DNA of 49,634 nt from Massilia sp. MS-15. GTDB lineage: Bacteria > Pseudomonadota > Gammaproteobacteria > Burkholderiales > Burkholderiaceae_D. The stretch covers positions 1 to 49,634 of the forward strand of contig NZ_JAIWIA010000019.1 in NCBI RefSeq assembly GCF_020176695.1. Direction: 5' to 3'. The notes under the pieces were generated by a model. It worked only from the letters and a program-made list of their open reading frames with translations, ran no database searches and was not told where the DNA came from. Position numbers and translations under genes: made by a program. Positions 17,073-25,493 of this stretch are shown in pieces (within the stretch, counting starts at the first letter, position 1; every line of letters starts with the position of its first letter).

Positions 17073-18547
17073 CACAGCCCCGTATGCGCGGCGATGAAGG
17101 CCTTCACGGCCTCGACCTCGGGACGCATGACGGTAAAGCGCTGCGGCAGCGCCTCGATGCCTTCGAAACCGGGCGGACGCGCCGCGTCGCTGCCCAGCGC
17201 TTCCAGTATGGTCTTGTTGAACTTGGCCGCCAGCGCCGTCTCCAGCACGATCATGGTCACGCCCGGGCGCATGTGCTCGCGCGCGACCTTCACGCCGTCG
17301 GCGGTATGGGTGTCGATCGTGATGCCGACGTCGTCCGCCACGTCGCGAATGGTGGCGAGGCGGTCGGCATGGGTCGAGCGGCCGGAGGCGAAGCCGTAGC
17401 GCTCCACCAGCTTCCACTCGTCGCCGTCGCTGCCCGGCGCGCCCGACAGGTCGAAGCCGCCGTCGGTCTCGACCTTGCGGAACAGCGCATGGGTGCGCGC
17501 GGCATCGCGCCCCACCAGTTCGTAGACGAAGCGTTCGAAGTTGGACGCCTTCGAGATGTCCATCGACGGGCTGCTGGTATGGTAGGTTTCGGCCGGCTTG
17601 CGCACGCGGTAGACACCGGTGCGGAAGAATTCGTCGAGCACGTCGTTCTCGTTGGTGGCGGCGACCAGCCGGTCGATCGGCAGGCCCATCATGCGCGCGA
17701 TGTGGCCGGCGCAGATGTTGCCGAAATTCCCGGACGGAACGGTGAACGACACCTTCTGCGCGTTGTCACTAGTGGCGGCAAGATAGCCGCGGAAGTAGTA
17801 GACCACCTGGGCCACCACGCGCGCCCAGTTGATCGAGTTGACGGTACCGATCTTGTGGCGCGCCTTGAACGCCAGGTCGTTCGACACGGCCTTGACCAGG
17901 TCCTGGCAGTCGTCGAACACACCTTCGATCGCGATGTTGAAGATGTTCGGATCCTGCAGGCTGAACATCTGGGCGGTCTGGAAGGCGCTCATCTTGGCGT
18001 GCGGCGACAGCATGAACACGCGCACGCCGCGCTTGCCGCGCATCGCGTACTCGGCCGCGCTCCCGGTGTCGCCGGAGGTGGCGCCAAAGATGTTCAGCTC
18101 CTCGTCGTTCTTCGCCAGCGTGTACTCGAACAGGTTGCCCAGCAATTGCATGGCCATGTCCTTGAAGGCCAGGGTCGGGCCGTTCGACAGCGCCTGCAGG
18201 ACCAGCTTGCCCCCTGCTCCGTCCTCCAGCACGCGCAGCGGCGTGATGTCCTGCGCCGATTCGTCGGCGCGCGCGTTGCGGTAGACCTCGGGGGTGTAGG
18301 TCTTCGCGGTCAGGGCGCGCAGGTCCGCGTCGGGAATGTCGGTGGCAAACTTGCGCAGGATTTCGTAGGCCAGGTCGGCATAGGACAGCTGGCGCCACGC
18401 GTCCAGCTCCGCGCCCGAGACTTGCGGATAGGTCTCGGGGAGGTACAGGCCGCCGTCCGGGGCGAGGCCCGCGAGCAGGATGTCGGAAAAGCGCTGGGGA
18501 TTGCGTGCTGCGGACGCGCTGGTCGCGCGGGTGGAGACGTAATGCAT
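17072..18547 (-). CDS. thrC: Threonine synthase
   Basis: PLP enzyme that converts O-phosphohomoserine to threonine. The 491-residue length and the N-terminal MHYVSTR with GLAPDGGLYLPETYP are typical of the long ThrC form. The PLP lysine is K129 in NGPTLAFKDMAMQ, and the phosphate-binding loop GATSGDTGSAAEYAMRGK follows. Homoserine dehydrogenase, often just upstream in this group, is absent; the next upstream gene is sdaA, separated by a strong terminator. Thus the gene has its own promoter in 18548-18621, which I could not pinpoint. It lies beside genes that break threonine down. Confidence 0.96.
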   Translation of the reverse strand: MHYVSTRATSASAARNPQRFSDILLAGLAPDGGLYLPETYPQVSGAELDAWRQLSYADLAYEILRKFATDIPDADLRALTAKTYTPEVYRNARADESAQDITPLRVLEDGAGGKLVLQALSNGPTLAFKDMAMQLLGNLFEYTLAKNDEELNIFGATSGDTGSAAEYAMRGKRGVRVFMLSPHAKMSAFQTAQMFSLQDPNIFNIAIEGVFDDCQDLVKAVSNDLAFKARHKIGTVNSINWARVVAQVVYYFRGYLAATSDNAQKVSFTVPSGNFGNICAGHIARMMGLPIDRLVAATNENDVLDEFFRTGVYRVRKPAETYHTSSPSMDISKASNFERFVYELVGRDAARTHALFRKVETDGGFDLSGAPGSDGDEWKLVERYGFASGRSTHADRLATIRDVADDVGITIDTHTADGVKVAREHMRPGVTMIVLETALAAKFNKTILEALGSDAARPPGFEGIEALPQRFTVMRPEVEAVKAFIAAHTGL

Positions 18548-18621
18548 ACGGTAGGAGATCCGGTTCGGGCCAAGGTTGAACTTTTATTATAGCGTCCGAA
18601 TGGAATCCTATGCTGTGCTGC

Positions 18622-18656
18622 AAAAAAACGGGCCGGTGCGCACTGCGCCCGGCCCG
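18622..18656 (-). terminator. Rho-independent terminator of the kbl-tdh-sdaA run
   Basis: On the minus strand CGGGCCGG (18649-18656 side) pairs with CCGGCCCG (18629-18636 side), 8 perfect GC-rich pairs, followed by seven U residues (18622-18628). It begins 31 bases after the sdaA stop and insulates thrC from upstream transcription. Confidence 0.92.
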
Positions 18657-18687
18657 CCGCCCCGCCGATGGCGCAAGCTTGTCTGGT

Positions 18688-20073
18688 TCAGCAGGCCGCG
18701 TGGTTCACCGTGACGACGTGCACGGCCAGGCCGCCCAGCGAGGTTTCCTTGTACTTCACCTGCATGTCGGCCCCGGTCTGGCGCATGGTCTCGATCACGT
18801 TGTCCAGGCTGACGAAGTGGGTCCCGTCGCCCTTCAGGGCCAGCGAGGCCGCGGTGATGGCCTTGATCGCGCCCATGCCGTTGCGCTCGATACAGGGAAT
18901 CTGCACCAGGCCGCCGATCGGGTCGCAGGTCATGCCCAGGTGATGCTCGATGCCGATCTCGGCGGCGTTTTCGATGCGTTCGTTGGAGCCGCCCAGCGCC
19001 GCCACCAGGCCGGCGGCCGCCATCGCGCAGGCCACCCCGACTTCGCCCTGGCAGCCGACTTCGGCGCCCGAGATCGAGGCGTTCATCTTGCACAGCATGC
19101 CGATCGCGGCGGAGCTCAAGAGGAAATCGCGGATGCCGCGTACCGGATCGCTGGGGCGGCAGTCTTCGGCGTAATAGCGCAGCACCGCCGGGATGATGCC
19201 GGCCGCGCCATTGGTCGGCGCCGTCACGACCCGGCCGCCGGCCGCGTTTTCCTCGTTCACGGCCATCGCGTACAGGGTCACGTGGTGGGTCGCGTCATGC
19301 GGCAGTTCGTTGCGGCGGTTGCCGGCGTCGCAGTGCGCCGCCTTCCACAGCCGGGCCGCGCGGCGCTTGACGTTCAGTCCCCCCGGCAGCTGGCCCTCGG
19401 TCACCAGGCCATGCGCGATACAGTCGCGCATGGTTTCCCAGATGCGGTCCAGGCCCGCGTCCAGCTCCGCCTCGCTCATGCGCGCCAGCTCGTTCGCGCG
19501 CAGCATGTGCGGAATCGACAGTCCGTGTTCGCGTCCCAGCGCCAGCAGCTCGTTCATGGTGCAAAACGGGAACGGCACCTGCGCGCCGCAGCCGTCGGCG
19601 CTGCGCTGGCTCTCGCCGGCCGCGGTGATGAAGCCGCCGCCAACCGAATAATAGATGCGCTCGATGATGCTGCCGTCCTTCAGCTGGAGCACGAACTTCA
19701 TGCCGTTCGGGTGCTCCGGCAGGGTCGACTGCTTGTGCCATACCAGGCCGCTGGCGTAGCGGAACGGTACCTCCTTTTCGCCCAGCAGCTTCAGGACGCC
19801 GTCCATCTCGGCTTCGGCCAGGCGGTCCTCGACGGTGTCGGGGTCGATGCCCTGCGGGGTCTCGCCCATCAGGCCCAGGATCACGGCCTTGTCGGTGGCG
19901 TGGCCGACCCCGGTCAGGGCCAGCGAACCGTACAGGTGGGCTTCGACGCCCACCGCCTGCTCGAGCGAACCGCACTCCAGGAGGAAGCGGCGCGCCGCCA
20001 CCATCGGGCCCACCGTGTGGGAGCTCGACGGCCCGATTCCGATCTTGAACAGATCAAACACACTCATGTCCAT
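18688..20073 (-). CDS. sdaA: L-serine ammonia-lyase (iron-sulfur type)
   Basis: Deaminates L-serine to pyruvate and ammonia using a labile [4Fe-4S] cluster. The 461-residue single-chain form starts [22 protein letters not shown], the family hallmark. It carries GLSRGGLN-like and [18 protein letters not shown] segments, and cluster-region cysteines in [17 protein letters not shown] and [15 protein letters not shown]. The start could be 20073 or the ATG two codons later. It follows tdh by 88 bases that contain a GC-rich stem-loop without U-tract. In context it would consume serine made from the glycine released by Kbl, completing threonine conversion to pyruvate. Confidence 0.95.
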   Translation of the reverse strand: MDMSVFDLFKIGIGPSSSHTVGPMVAARRFLLECGSLEQAVGVEAHLYGSLALTGVGHATDKAVILGLMGETPQGIDPDTVEDRLAEAEMDGVLKLLGEKEVPFRYASGLVWHKQSTLPEHPNGMKFVLQLKDGSIIERIYYSVGGGFITAAGESQRSADGCGAQVPFPFCTMNELLALGREHGLSIPHMLRANELARMSEAELDAGLDRIWETMRDCIAHGLVTEGQLPGGLNVKRRAARLWKAAHCDAGNRRNELPHDATHHVTLYAMAVNEENAAGGRVVTAPTNGAAGIIPAVLRYYAEDCRPSDPVRGIRDFLLSSAAIGMLCKMNASISGAEVGCQGEVGVACAMAAAGLVAALGGSNERIENAAEIGIEHHLGMTCDPIGGLVQIPCIERNGMGAIKAITAASLALKGDGTHFVSLDNVIETMRQTGADMQVKYKETSLGGLAVHVVTVNHAAC

Positions 20074-20161
20074 CGTTGTCTCGACTCTTCAGTTTTTTAT
20101 CGTTATGGTAATTGCCGGGGCCGCGACCAGGGGCCGCGGCATGGGTGCAACAGGCGCAGCG

Positions 20162-21118
20162 CTAGGCGGCCACGCCGACGTCGATGTTCTTCAGCATGCT
20201 TTCGACCATCTCCTCGACACCGATGCGCGCCTTCCAGCCCCAGTCGGCCGCGGCGCGGCTGTCGTCCAGGCTCTTCGGCCAGGTGTCGGCGATCTGCTGG
20301 CGGCTGTCCGGCTTGTAGGCGATCTCGAAGGCCGGCAGGGCTGACTTGATGGCGGCCGCCAGTTCGCGCGGGTTGAAGGACACGCCGGCCACGTTGTACG
20401 AGGAACGGATCAGCACTTTCTCGGCCGGGGCGTCCATCAGTTCGATGGTGGCCCGGATCGCGTCCGGCATGTAGATCATCGGCAGCGTCGTCTCCGGACC
20501 CAGGAAGCATTCATAGGTCTCGCCCTTCAGGGCGCTGTGGAAGATCGCGATCGCGTAGTCGGTGGTGCCGCCGCCCGGCGGCGACTTGTAGCTGATGATA
20601 CCCGGATAGCGGATCGAGCGCACGTCCACGCCATACTTGCCGTGATAGTACTCGCACAGGCGCTCGCCGGCCAGCTTGCTGATGCCGTAGATCGTGGTCG
20701 GGTCCATGACCGTGTACTGCGCCGTGTTCTCGGCCGGGGTGTTCGGGCCGAAGGCCGCGATCGACGAGGGCCAGAAGACCTTCAAGGGCTTGCCAGCCTC
20801 GCCACGCTCGCGCGCCACTTCCAGGATGTTGAGCAGGCCGTCCATGTTCAGGGTCCAGGCCTTCAGCGGCGCCTTTTCGCCGGTGGCCGACAGCAGCGCC
20901 GCCAGCTGGTAGACCTGGGTGATGCCTTCGCTGTCGATCAGGGAAGCCAGGCGTTCGCGGTCCAGCACGTCGAGCTGGGTGTAGCGCGCCGCGCCGTAGA
21001 GGTTCTTGCTGCCGATGTCAGAGGCGATGACATTGTCCGCGCCGTGCTGCCCGGCCAGGGCGGTGACGAGTTCGCTGCCGATCTGGCCGTTGGCGCCGAT
21101 GATGAGGATGCGTTCCAT
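20162..21118 (-). CDS. L-threonine 3-dehydrogenase, SDR/epimerase type
   Basis: NAD-dependent oxidation of L-threonine to 2-amino-3-ketobutyrate. The 318-residue protein is an extended short-chain dehydrogenase: dinucleotide motif GANGQIG (8-14), catalytic Y144 and K148 (YGISK), and the family signature PGGGTTDYA for threonine binding. It is the UDP-galactose-epimerase-like ThrDH known from Cupriavidus and Flavobacterium, not the zinc MDR-type Tdh of E. coli, so the symbol tdh is used only loosely in this annotation. It lies 42 bases after kbl in the same direction, as expected since the ketobutyrate product is unstable and passed on to Kbl. Confidence 0.93.
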   Translation of the reverse strand: MERILIIGANGQIGSELVTALAGQHGADNVIASDIGSKNLYGAARYTQLDVLDRERLASLIDSEGITQVYQLAALLSATGEKAPLKAWTLNMDGLLNILEVARERGEAGKPLKVFWPSSIAAFGPNTPAENTAQYTVMDPTTIYGISKLAGERLCEYYHGKYGVDVRSIRYPGIISYKSPPGGGTTDYAIAIFHSALKGETYECFLGPETTLPMIYMPDAIRATIELMDAPAEKVLIRSSYNVAGVSFNPRELAAAIKSALPAFEIAYKPDSRQQIADTWPKSLDDSRAAADWGWKARIGVEEMVESMLKNIDVGVAA

Positions 21119-21160
21119 ATGTATTCCGATCGTGTTCTCTTGTTGTTCTTTGTGTTGTTC

Positions 21161-22369
21161 TTATTGTGCGTTCTTGAGGATGCCCAGTTCGCGGCCGGCC
21201 TGCTCGAAGGCGGCCAGCACGGTGTCGAGCTGCTCGCGGGTATGGGCGGCCGAGAGCTGCACGCGCACCCGCGCCTGGCCCATCGGCACCACCGGATAGA
21301 AGAAGCCCGACAGCAGCACGCCCAGTTCGAACATGCGGGCCGCGAATCTCTGGGCGACCGGCGCGTCGAACAGCATCACCGGCACCACCGGGTGCGTGCC
21401 CGGCTTGATGGTGAAGCCGATGCGCTCGATCTCCTGGCGGAAGTAGGCGGCGTTCGCCATCAGGCGGTCGCGCAGCTCGGTCGACTTCGAGATCCGGTCC
21501 AGCACCGCTAGACTAGCGCCGGCGATCATCGGCGCCAGGGTGTTCGAGAACAGGTAGGGACGCGACTTCTGGCGCAAGGTCTCGATGACCTCCTTGCGGC
21601 CCGAGGTGAAGCCGCCCATCGCGCCGCCCAGGGCCTTGCCCAGGGTGCCGGTGATGATGTCGATCTTGCCGATGACGCCGCAGTGCTCGTGGGTGCCGCG
21701 CCCGGTTCTACCCATGAAGCCGGAGGCGTGCGATTCGTCGATCATGGTCAGGGCGCCGTATTTCTCGGCCAGCGCGACGATCTTGTCCAGCTGGGCGATG
21801 GTGCCGTCCATCGAGAACACGCCGTCGGTGACGATGATCTTGTGGCGCTTGCCCGCTTCGGTGGCGGCGATCAGCTGCTGTTCCAGGTCGGCCATGTCGT
21901 TGTTGGCGTAGCGGTAGCGCGCCGCCTTGCACAGGCGCACGCCGTCGATGATCGACGCGTGGTTCAGGGCGTCGGAGATGATCGCGTCGTTTTCGTCGAA
22001 CAGCGGCTCGAACACGCCGCCGTTGGCGTCGAAAGCCGCCGCGTACAGGATGGTGTCTTCGGTGCCGAGGAATTCCGAGAGCTTGCGTTCCAGCTCCTTG
22101 TGCACGGTCTGGGTGCCGCAGATGAAGCGCACCGAGGACAGGCCGTAGCCGTACTTTTCCAGCGCCGCGCTGGCGGCCCGGGAGGTCTGCTCGTCGCCGG
22201 ACAGGCCCAGGTAGTTGTTGGCGCACATATTGATGAGCGTGCGGCCGTCCTGGGATACCACTTCCGCGCCCTGGCGCGAAGCGATCACGCGCTCCGGCTT
22301 GAACAGGCCATCGTTGCGCAGCGTCTCGAGTTTCGCCTGCAGGCCGCTATAAAATGCTCCGTCGCTCAT
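21161..22369 (-). CDS. kbl: Glycine C-acetyltransferase (2-amino-3-ketobutyrate CoA ligase)
   Basis: PLP enzyme of the alpha-oxoamine synthase family; it cleaves 2-amino-3-ketobutyrate with CoA to glycine and acetyl-CoA. The 402-residue protein has NMCANNYLGLSG, the Schiff-base lysine K245 in TGTLGKALGG, and DESHASGFMG. I took the ATG at 22369 (AGGAG 8 bases before; N-terminus aligns with E. coli Kbl) over an in-frame GTG at 22378. It is first in kbl-tdh-sdaA. Its long leader contains nested palindromes, and a perfect 16-base palindrome lies about 115-130 bases upstream, next to the divergent XRE-cupin regulator. Confidence 0.96.
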   Translation of the reverse strand: MSDGAFYSGLQAKLETLRNDGLFKPERVIASRQGAEVVSQDGRTLINMCANNYLGLSGDEQTSRAASAALEKYGYGLSSVRFICGTQTVHKELERKLSEFLGTEDTILYAAAFDANGGVFEPLFDENDAIISDALNHASIIDGVRLCKAARYRYANNDMADLEQQLIAATEAGKRHKIIVTDGVFSMDGTIAQLDKIVALAEKYGALTMIDESHASGFMGRTGRGTHEHCGVIGKIDIITGTLGKALGGAMGGFTSGRKEVIETLRQKSRPYLFSNTLAPMIAGASLAVLDRISKSTELRDRLMANAAYFRQEIERIGFTIKPGTHPVVPVMLFDAPVAQRFAARMFELGVLLSGFFYPVVPMGQARVRVQLSAAHTREQLDTVLAAFEQAGRELGILKNAQ

Positions 22370-22442
22370 TGTTCCCACTCCTGGTAGTCGGTTGGCCAGC
22401 CCCGGCTTGACCGGTGCTTGGCGAATGTCGTATCGTTGGACC

Positions 22443-22498
22443 TGTTCGGTTCATGGAACCGAGTTCTGTATGTCGAACAAAAATTCAATATATTGAAT
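22443..22498. promoter_or_regulatory. Nested palindromes between kbl and the XRE-cupin regulator
   Basis: ATTCAATATATTGAAT (22483-22498) is a perfect 16-base palindrome in an AT-rich stretch 54 bases before the regulator start. CGGTTC-ATG-GAACCG (22447-22461) is a perfect 6-base-pair hairpin, bracketed by TGTTCG (22443-22448) and CGAACA (22474-22479). The first is the most likely operator for the divergent regulator; the second set lies in the kbl leader or promoter. No unambiguous -35/-10 pair was identified. Confidence 0.65.
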
Positions 22499-22552
22499 CT
22501 TACCCCCAGCTAATGAACTTGGCAAGCCGAGCTGAAAGCACACGATCAGGCA

Positions 22553-23128
22553 ATGACGAAGACTTTAACAAATAATGCCCCGCCCGAAGTTGGCGCCACG
22601 CTACAGCGCCTGCGCCTGGCGCGCGGCCTGACCCTCGAAGACCTGTCGCGCATCGCGGGGGTGTCGAAGTCGATGCTGTCCCAGATCGAACGCGAGAAGG
22701 CCAATCCCACCATCGCCATCACCTGGCGCCTTGCCAACGCGCTTGGGGTGGAGATCGGCGAGCTGCTGTCGTCCGAGGTGCGGACCGTGGACCTGATACG
22801 CGTGGTGGACGCCCACGAGACCCCTACCCTGCCCGGCGCCCATGCCGGCTACACGCTACGCATCCTGGGCCCGATGGACCTGGCAGGCAAGTATGAATGG
22901 TATGAGCTGACCCTGGCGCCCGGCGGCGAAATGGCCTCGCAGGCGCACGACCCCGGCACCAAGGAGCACCTGACCGTCATCAGCGGCACGATCGAGCTCG
23001 AAGTGGGGGCGGAGAAGAAGAAGATCAGGCATGGCGTCACGGCGCGCTATCCGGCCGACCATGCGCACGTGATCAGGAATGCGGGCAAGGCGGAGGCTAA
23101 GGCCTTGCTGGTAGTCGTGCAGAGGTAG
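22553..23128 (+). CDS. XRE-family regulator with C-terminal cupin sensor
   Basis: A 191-residue regulator. The N-terminal Cro/C1 HTH spans about 14-68 (LQRLRLARGLTLEDLSRIAGVSKSMLSQIEREKANP is the region), and a single cupin_2 barrel spans about 115-190 (EHLTVISGTIELEVG, YPADHAHVIRN). Proteins of this architecture (SutR/PuuR-like) sense small metabolites, often amino acids or their products. It is divergent from kbl, with a 16-base perfect palindrome between the starts, so control of threonine catabolism and of itself is the natural reading. It is convergent with the oligopeptidase, with a shared terminator. Confidence 0.92.
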   Translation: MTKTLTNNAPPEVGATLQRLRLARGLTLEDLSRIAGVSKSMLSQIEREKANPTIAITWRLANALGVEIGELLSSEVRTVDLIRVVDAHETPTLPGAHAGYTLRILGPMDLAGKYEWYELTLAPGGEMASQAHDPGTKEHLTVISGTIELEVGAEKKKIRHGVTARYPADHAHVIRNAGKAEAKALLVVVQR

Positions 23129-23150
23129 GCTGGGCGGCGGCGCCCCCAAC

Positions 23151-23182
23151 AAAAACGGCCACCCGCATGAGTGGCCGTTTTT
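23151..23182. terminator. Bidirectional Rho-independent terminator
   Basis: AAAAACGGCCAC - CCGCATGA - GTGGCCGTTTTT: an 8-base-pair GC-rich stem (23155-23162 with 23171-23178) flanked by A and T runs, so it works on both strands. It separates the convergent XRE-cupin and oligopeptidase genes. Confidence 0.93.
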
Positions 23183-23199
23183 CATGTCGCAGCGTTGGT

Positions 23200-25377
23200 T
23201 TAGTTGCTGCCGCCAACCGCCGTCGCCGACGCCGCCTCGCCCATCTTCAGCTCACGTGCCAGGAAGCCCCAGCGGTCCGCGACCTCTTCGATCTGCTTGG
23301 TGGTCGGCTTGCCCGCGCCGTGGCCGGCCTTGGTCTCGATGCGGATCAGGATCGGCGCGCTGCCGGCCTGCGCCGCCTGGGCGGCGGCCGCGTACTTGAA
23401 GCTGTGCGCCGGGACCACGCGGTCGTCATGGTCGGCGGTGGTCACCATCGTGGCCGGGTAGCAGGTGCCGGCTTTCAGGTTGTGCAGCGGCGAGTACTTG
23501 TGCAGGGCCTTGAACTCATCCGGGTTCTCCGACGAGCCGTAGTCCGAGGTCCAGGCCCAGCCGATGGTGAACTTGTGGAAGCGCAGCATGTCCAGCACGC
23601 CCACCGCCGGCAGCGCAGCGCCGAACAGCTCCGGACGCTGGGTCATGGCCGCGCCCACCAGCAGGCCGCCGTTCGAGCCGCCGCCGATCGCCAGCTTGGA
23701 CGGCGAGGTGACCTTGTTCGCCACCAGCCACTCGGCCGCGCCGATGAAGTCGTCGAACACGTTCTGCTTTTGCAGCTTGGTACCGGCCTGGTGCCAGGCT
23801 TCGCCGTATTCACCGCCGCCGCGCAGGTTGGCCACCACGTAGACGCCGCCCATCTCCATCCAGGCCAGGTTGGCCGGCGAGAAGCCCGGGGTCATCGAGA
23901 TGTTGAAGCCGCCGTAGCCGTACAGGTAGGTCGGGTTCGAGCCGTCCAGCTTCAGGCCCTTCTTCGAGACGATGAACATCGGCACCCTGGTGCCGTCCTT
24001 GCTGGTGTAGAACTGCTGGCGGGTTTCATAGTCGGCCGGGTTGAAGTCGACCTTCGGCTGGCGGAACACGGTGCTCTGGCCGGTCTTCAGGTTCAGGCGG
24101 TAGATCGTGGTCGGGGTGGTGAAGCCGGTGAACGAATAGAAGGTCTCGCTCTCGCCGCGCTTGCCGGACAGGCCGCCCACCGAGCCGATGCCCGGCAGCT
24201 TGATCTCGCGTACCAGCTTGCCCTTCAGGTCGTGCACGCGCACCAGGCTCTGGGCATCCTTCATGTATTTCAGGACCAGCTGGTTGTTGATGATGTCGGC
24301 GCCGGCCAGGGTGTCGGCGCTCTCGGCGACGATTTCCTTCCAGTTGCTTTCCTGCGGCTTGGCCAGGTCGATCGCGATGATGCGCTTGCGCGGGGCCTTG
24401 CGGTCGGTGCTGAAATAGAAGGTCGAGCCGATGTTGTCGATGAAGGTGTAGCCGGCGTCGAAGTTGTCGACCAGGTCGACCACCTTCGCATCCGGCTTCG
24501 ACAGGTCCTTGTAGGACACGCGGTACTTCGGCGCGGTGCCCTTGGTGGTCGTAATGACCAGGTAGCGGCCGTCGTCCGTGGTCTGGCCACCAAAACCCCA
24601 TTCCTTCTGGTCCGGACGGTCGTACACCAGGGTGTCGGCGCTTTGCGGGGTGCCCAGGCGGTGGTAGTACAGCTTCTGGAAGTAGTTGACGTCGGCCAGC
24701 TTGGTGCTTTCCTTCGGCTCGTCGTAGCGGCTGTAGAAGAAGCCCTTGCCGTCCTTGGTCCAGGCGGTGCTGGAGAATTTCACCCACTTGACGTGGTCTT
24801 CCAGGTCCTTGCCGGTGTCGATGTCGCGCACGCGGATCTCGTTCCAGTCCGAGCCCGAGGCGGCGGTGCTGTAGGCCAGCAGCTTGCCGTCCGGGCTGAC
24901 TTCCATGCCGGCCAGGGCCACGGTGCCGTCGCTGGACATGGTGTTCGGGTCGAGCAGGACGCGCGGCTGCTCGTTCAGATTCTTCAGCGTGTACAGGACC
25001 GACTGGTTCTGCAGGCCGTCGTTGCGGGTGTAGAAGTAGCGGCCGCCTTCCTTGCCCGGCACGCTGTAGCGCTCGTAGTTCCAGAGCTTGGTCAGGCGCT
25101 CGCGGATCGCGGCGCGCTGCGGGATCTGGGCCAGGTAGGCCTGGGTCACGCCGTTCTGGGCGCTCACCCACTGCTTGGTCTCGGCGCTGTTCGCATCCTC
25201 GAGCCAGCGGTACGGGTCGGCCACCGTGGTGCCATGGTAGTTGTCTTGCTGCTCGACCTTCTTCGAAACCGGGTAGGTCAGGGACGGGCCGTTGGCGGGG
25301 CAGCTTTGCGCCAGGGCGCTGTTGGCGCCGAAGGCCGCGGCCAGCAGGGCGACGAGCGTTGCGTGTCTCAGGGTCAT
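23200..25377 (-). CDS. Prolyl oligopeptidase family serine peptidase (S9A), exported
   Basis: Cleaves short peptides after proline. The 725-residue protein has a Sec signal peptide ending SALAQS near residue 24, then the N-terminal PYRWLED signature, a beta-propeller (about 90-440) and a C-terminal hydrolase domain. The catalytic serine is S568 in GGGSNGG, the acid is in TTADHDDRVVP and the histidine in KAGHGAG. The signal peptide implies periplasmic location. The gene is monocistronic, ending at the bidirectional terminator. The 116 bases between its start and the next gene hold nothing distinctive beyond a likely promoter. Confidence 0.95.
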   Translation of the reverse strand: MTLRHATLVALLAAAFGANSALAQSCPANGPSLTYPVSKKVEQQDNYHGTTVADPYRWLEDANSAETKQWVSAQNGVTQAYLAQIPQRAAIRERLTKLWNYERYSVPGKEGGRYFYTRNDGLQNQSVLYTLKNLNEQPRVLLDPNTMSSDGTVALAGMEVSPDGKLLAYSTAASGSDWNEIRVRDIDTGKDLEDHVKWVKFSSTAWTKDGKGFFYSRYDEPKESTKLADVNYFQKLYYHRLGTPQSADTLVYDRPDQKEWGFGGQTTDDGRYLVITTTKGTAPKYRVSYKDLSKPDAKVVDLVDNFDAGYTFIDNIGSTFYFSTDRKAPRKRIIAIDLAKPQESNWKEIVAESADTLAGADIINNQLVLKYMKDAQSLVRVHDLKGKLVREIKLPGIGSVGGLSGKRGESETFYSFTGFTTPTTIYRLNLKTGQSTVFRQPKVDFNPADYETRQQFYTSKDGTRVPMFIVSKKGLKLDGSNPTYLYGYGGFNISMTPGFSPANLAWMEMGGVYVVANLRGGGEYGEAWHQAGTKLQKQNVFDDFIGAAEWLVANKVTSPSKLAIGGGSNGGLLVGAAMTQRPELFGAALPAVGVLDMLRFHKFTIGWAWTSDYGSSENPDEFKALHKYSPLHNLKAGTCYPATMVTTADHDDRVVPAHSFKYAAAAQAAQAGSAPILIRIETKAGHGAGKPTTKQIEEVADRWGFLARELKMGEAASATAVGGSN

Positions 25378-25493
25378 GTTGTTCTCGCGAGTTTTTCATG
25401 GGTCGGCATATGCCGACGGCAATCATAGCGCGAATTGCCGGGCTCGCAAATGCGGAGAGGGGCGTCAATACGGCACGGCGGAACCATGCGCGC

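Noticed and set aside
23167..25428. 753-residue plus-strand frame opposite the prolyl oligopeptidase
   Set aside because: Antisense shadow; catalytic serine, acid and histidine motifs are all on the minus strand.
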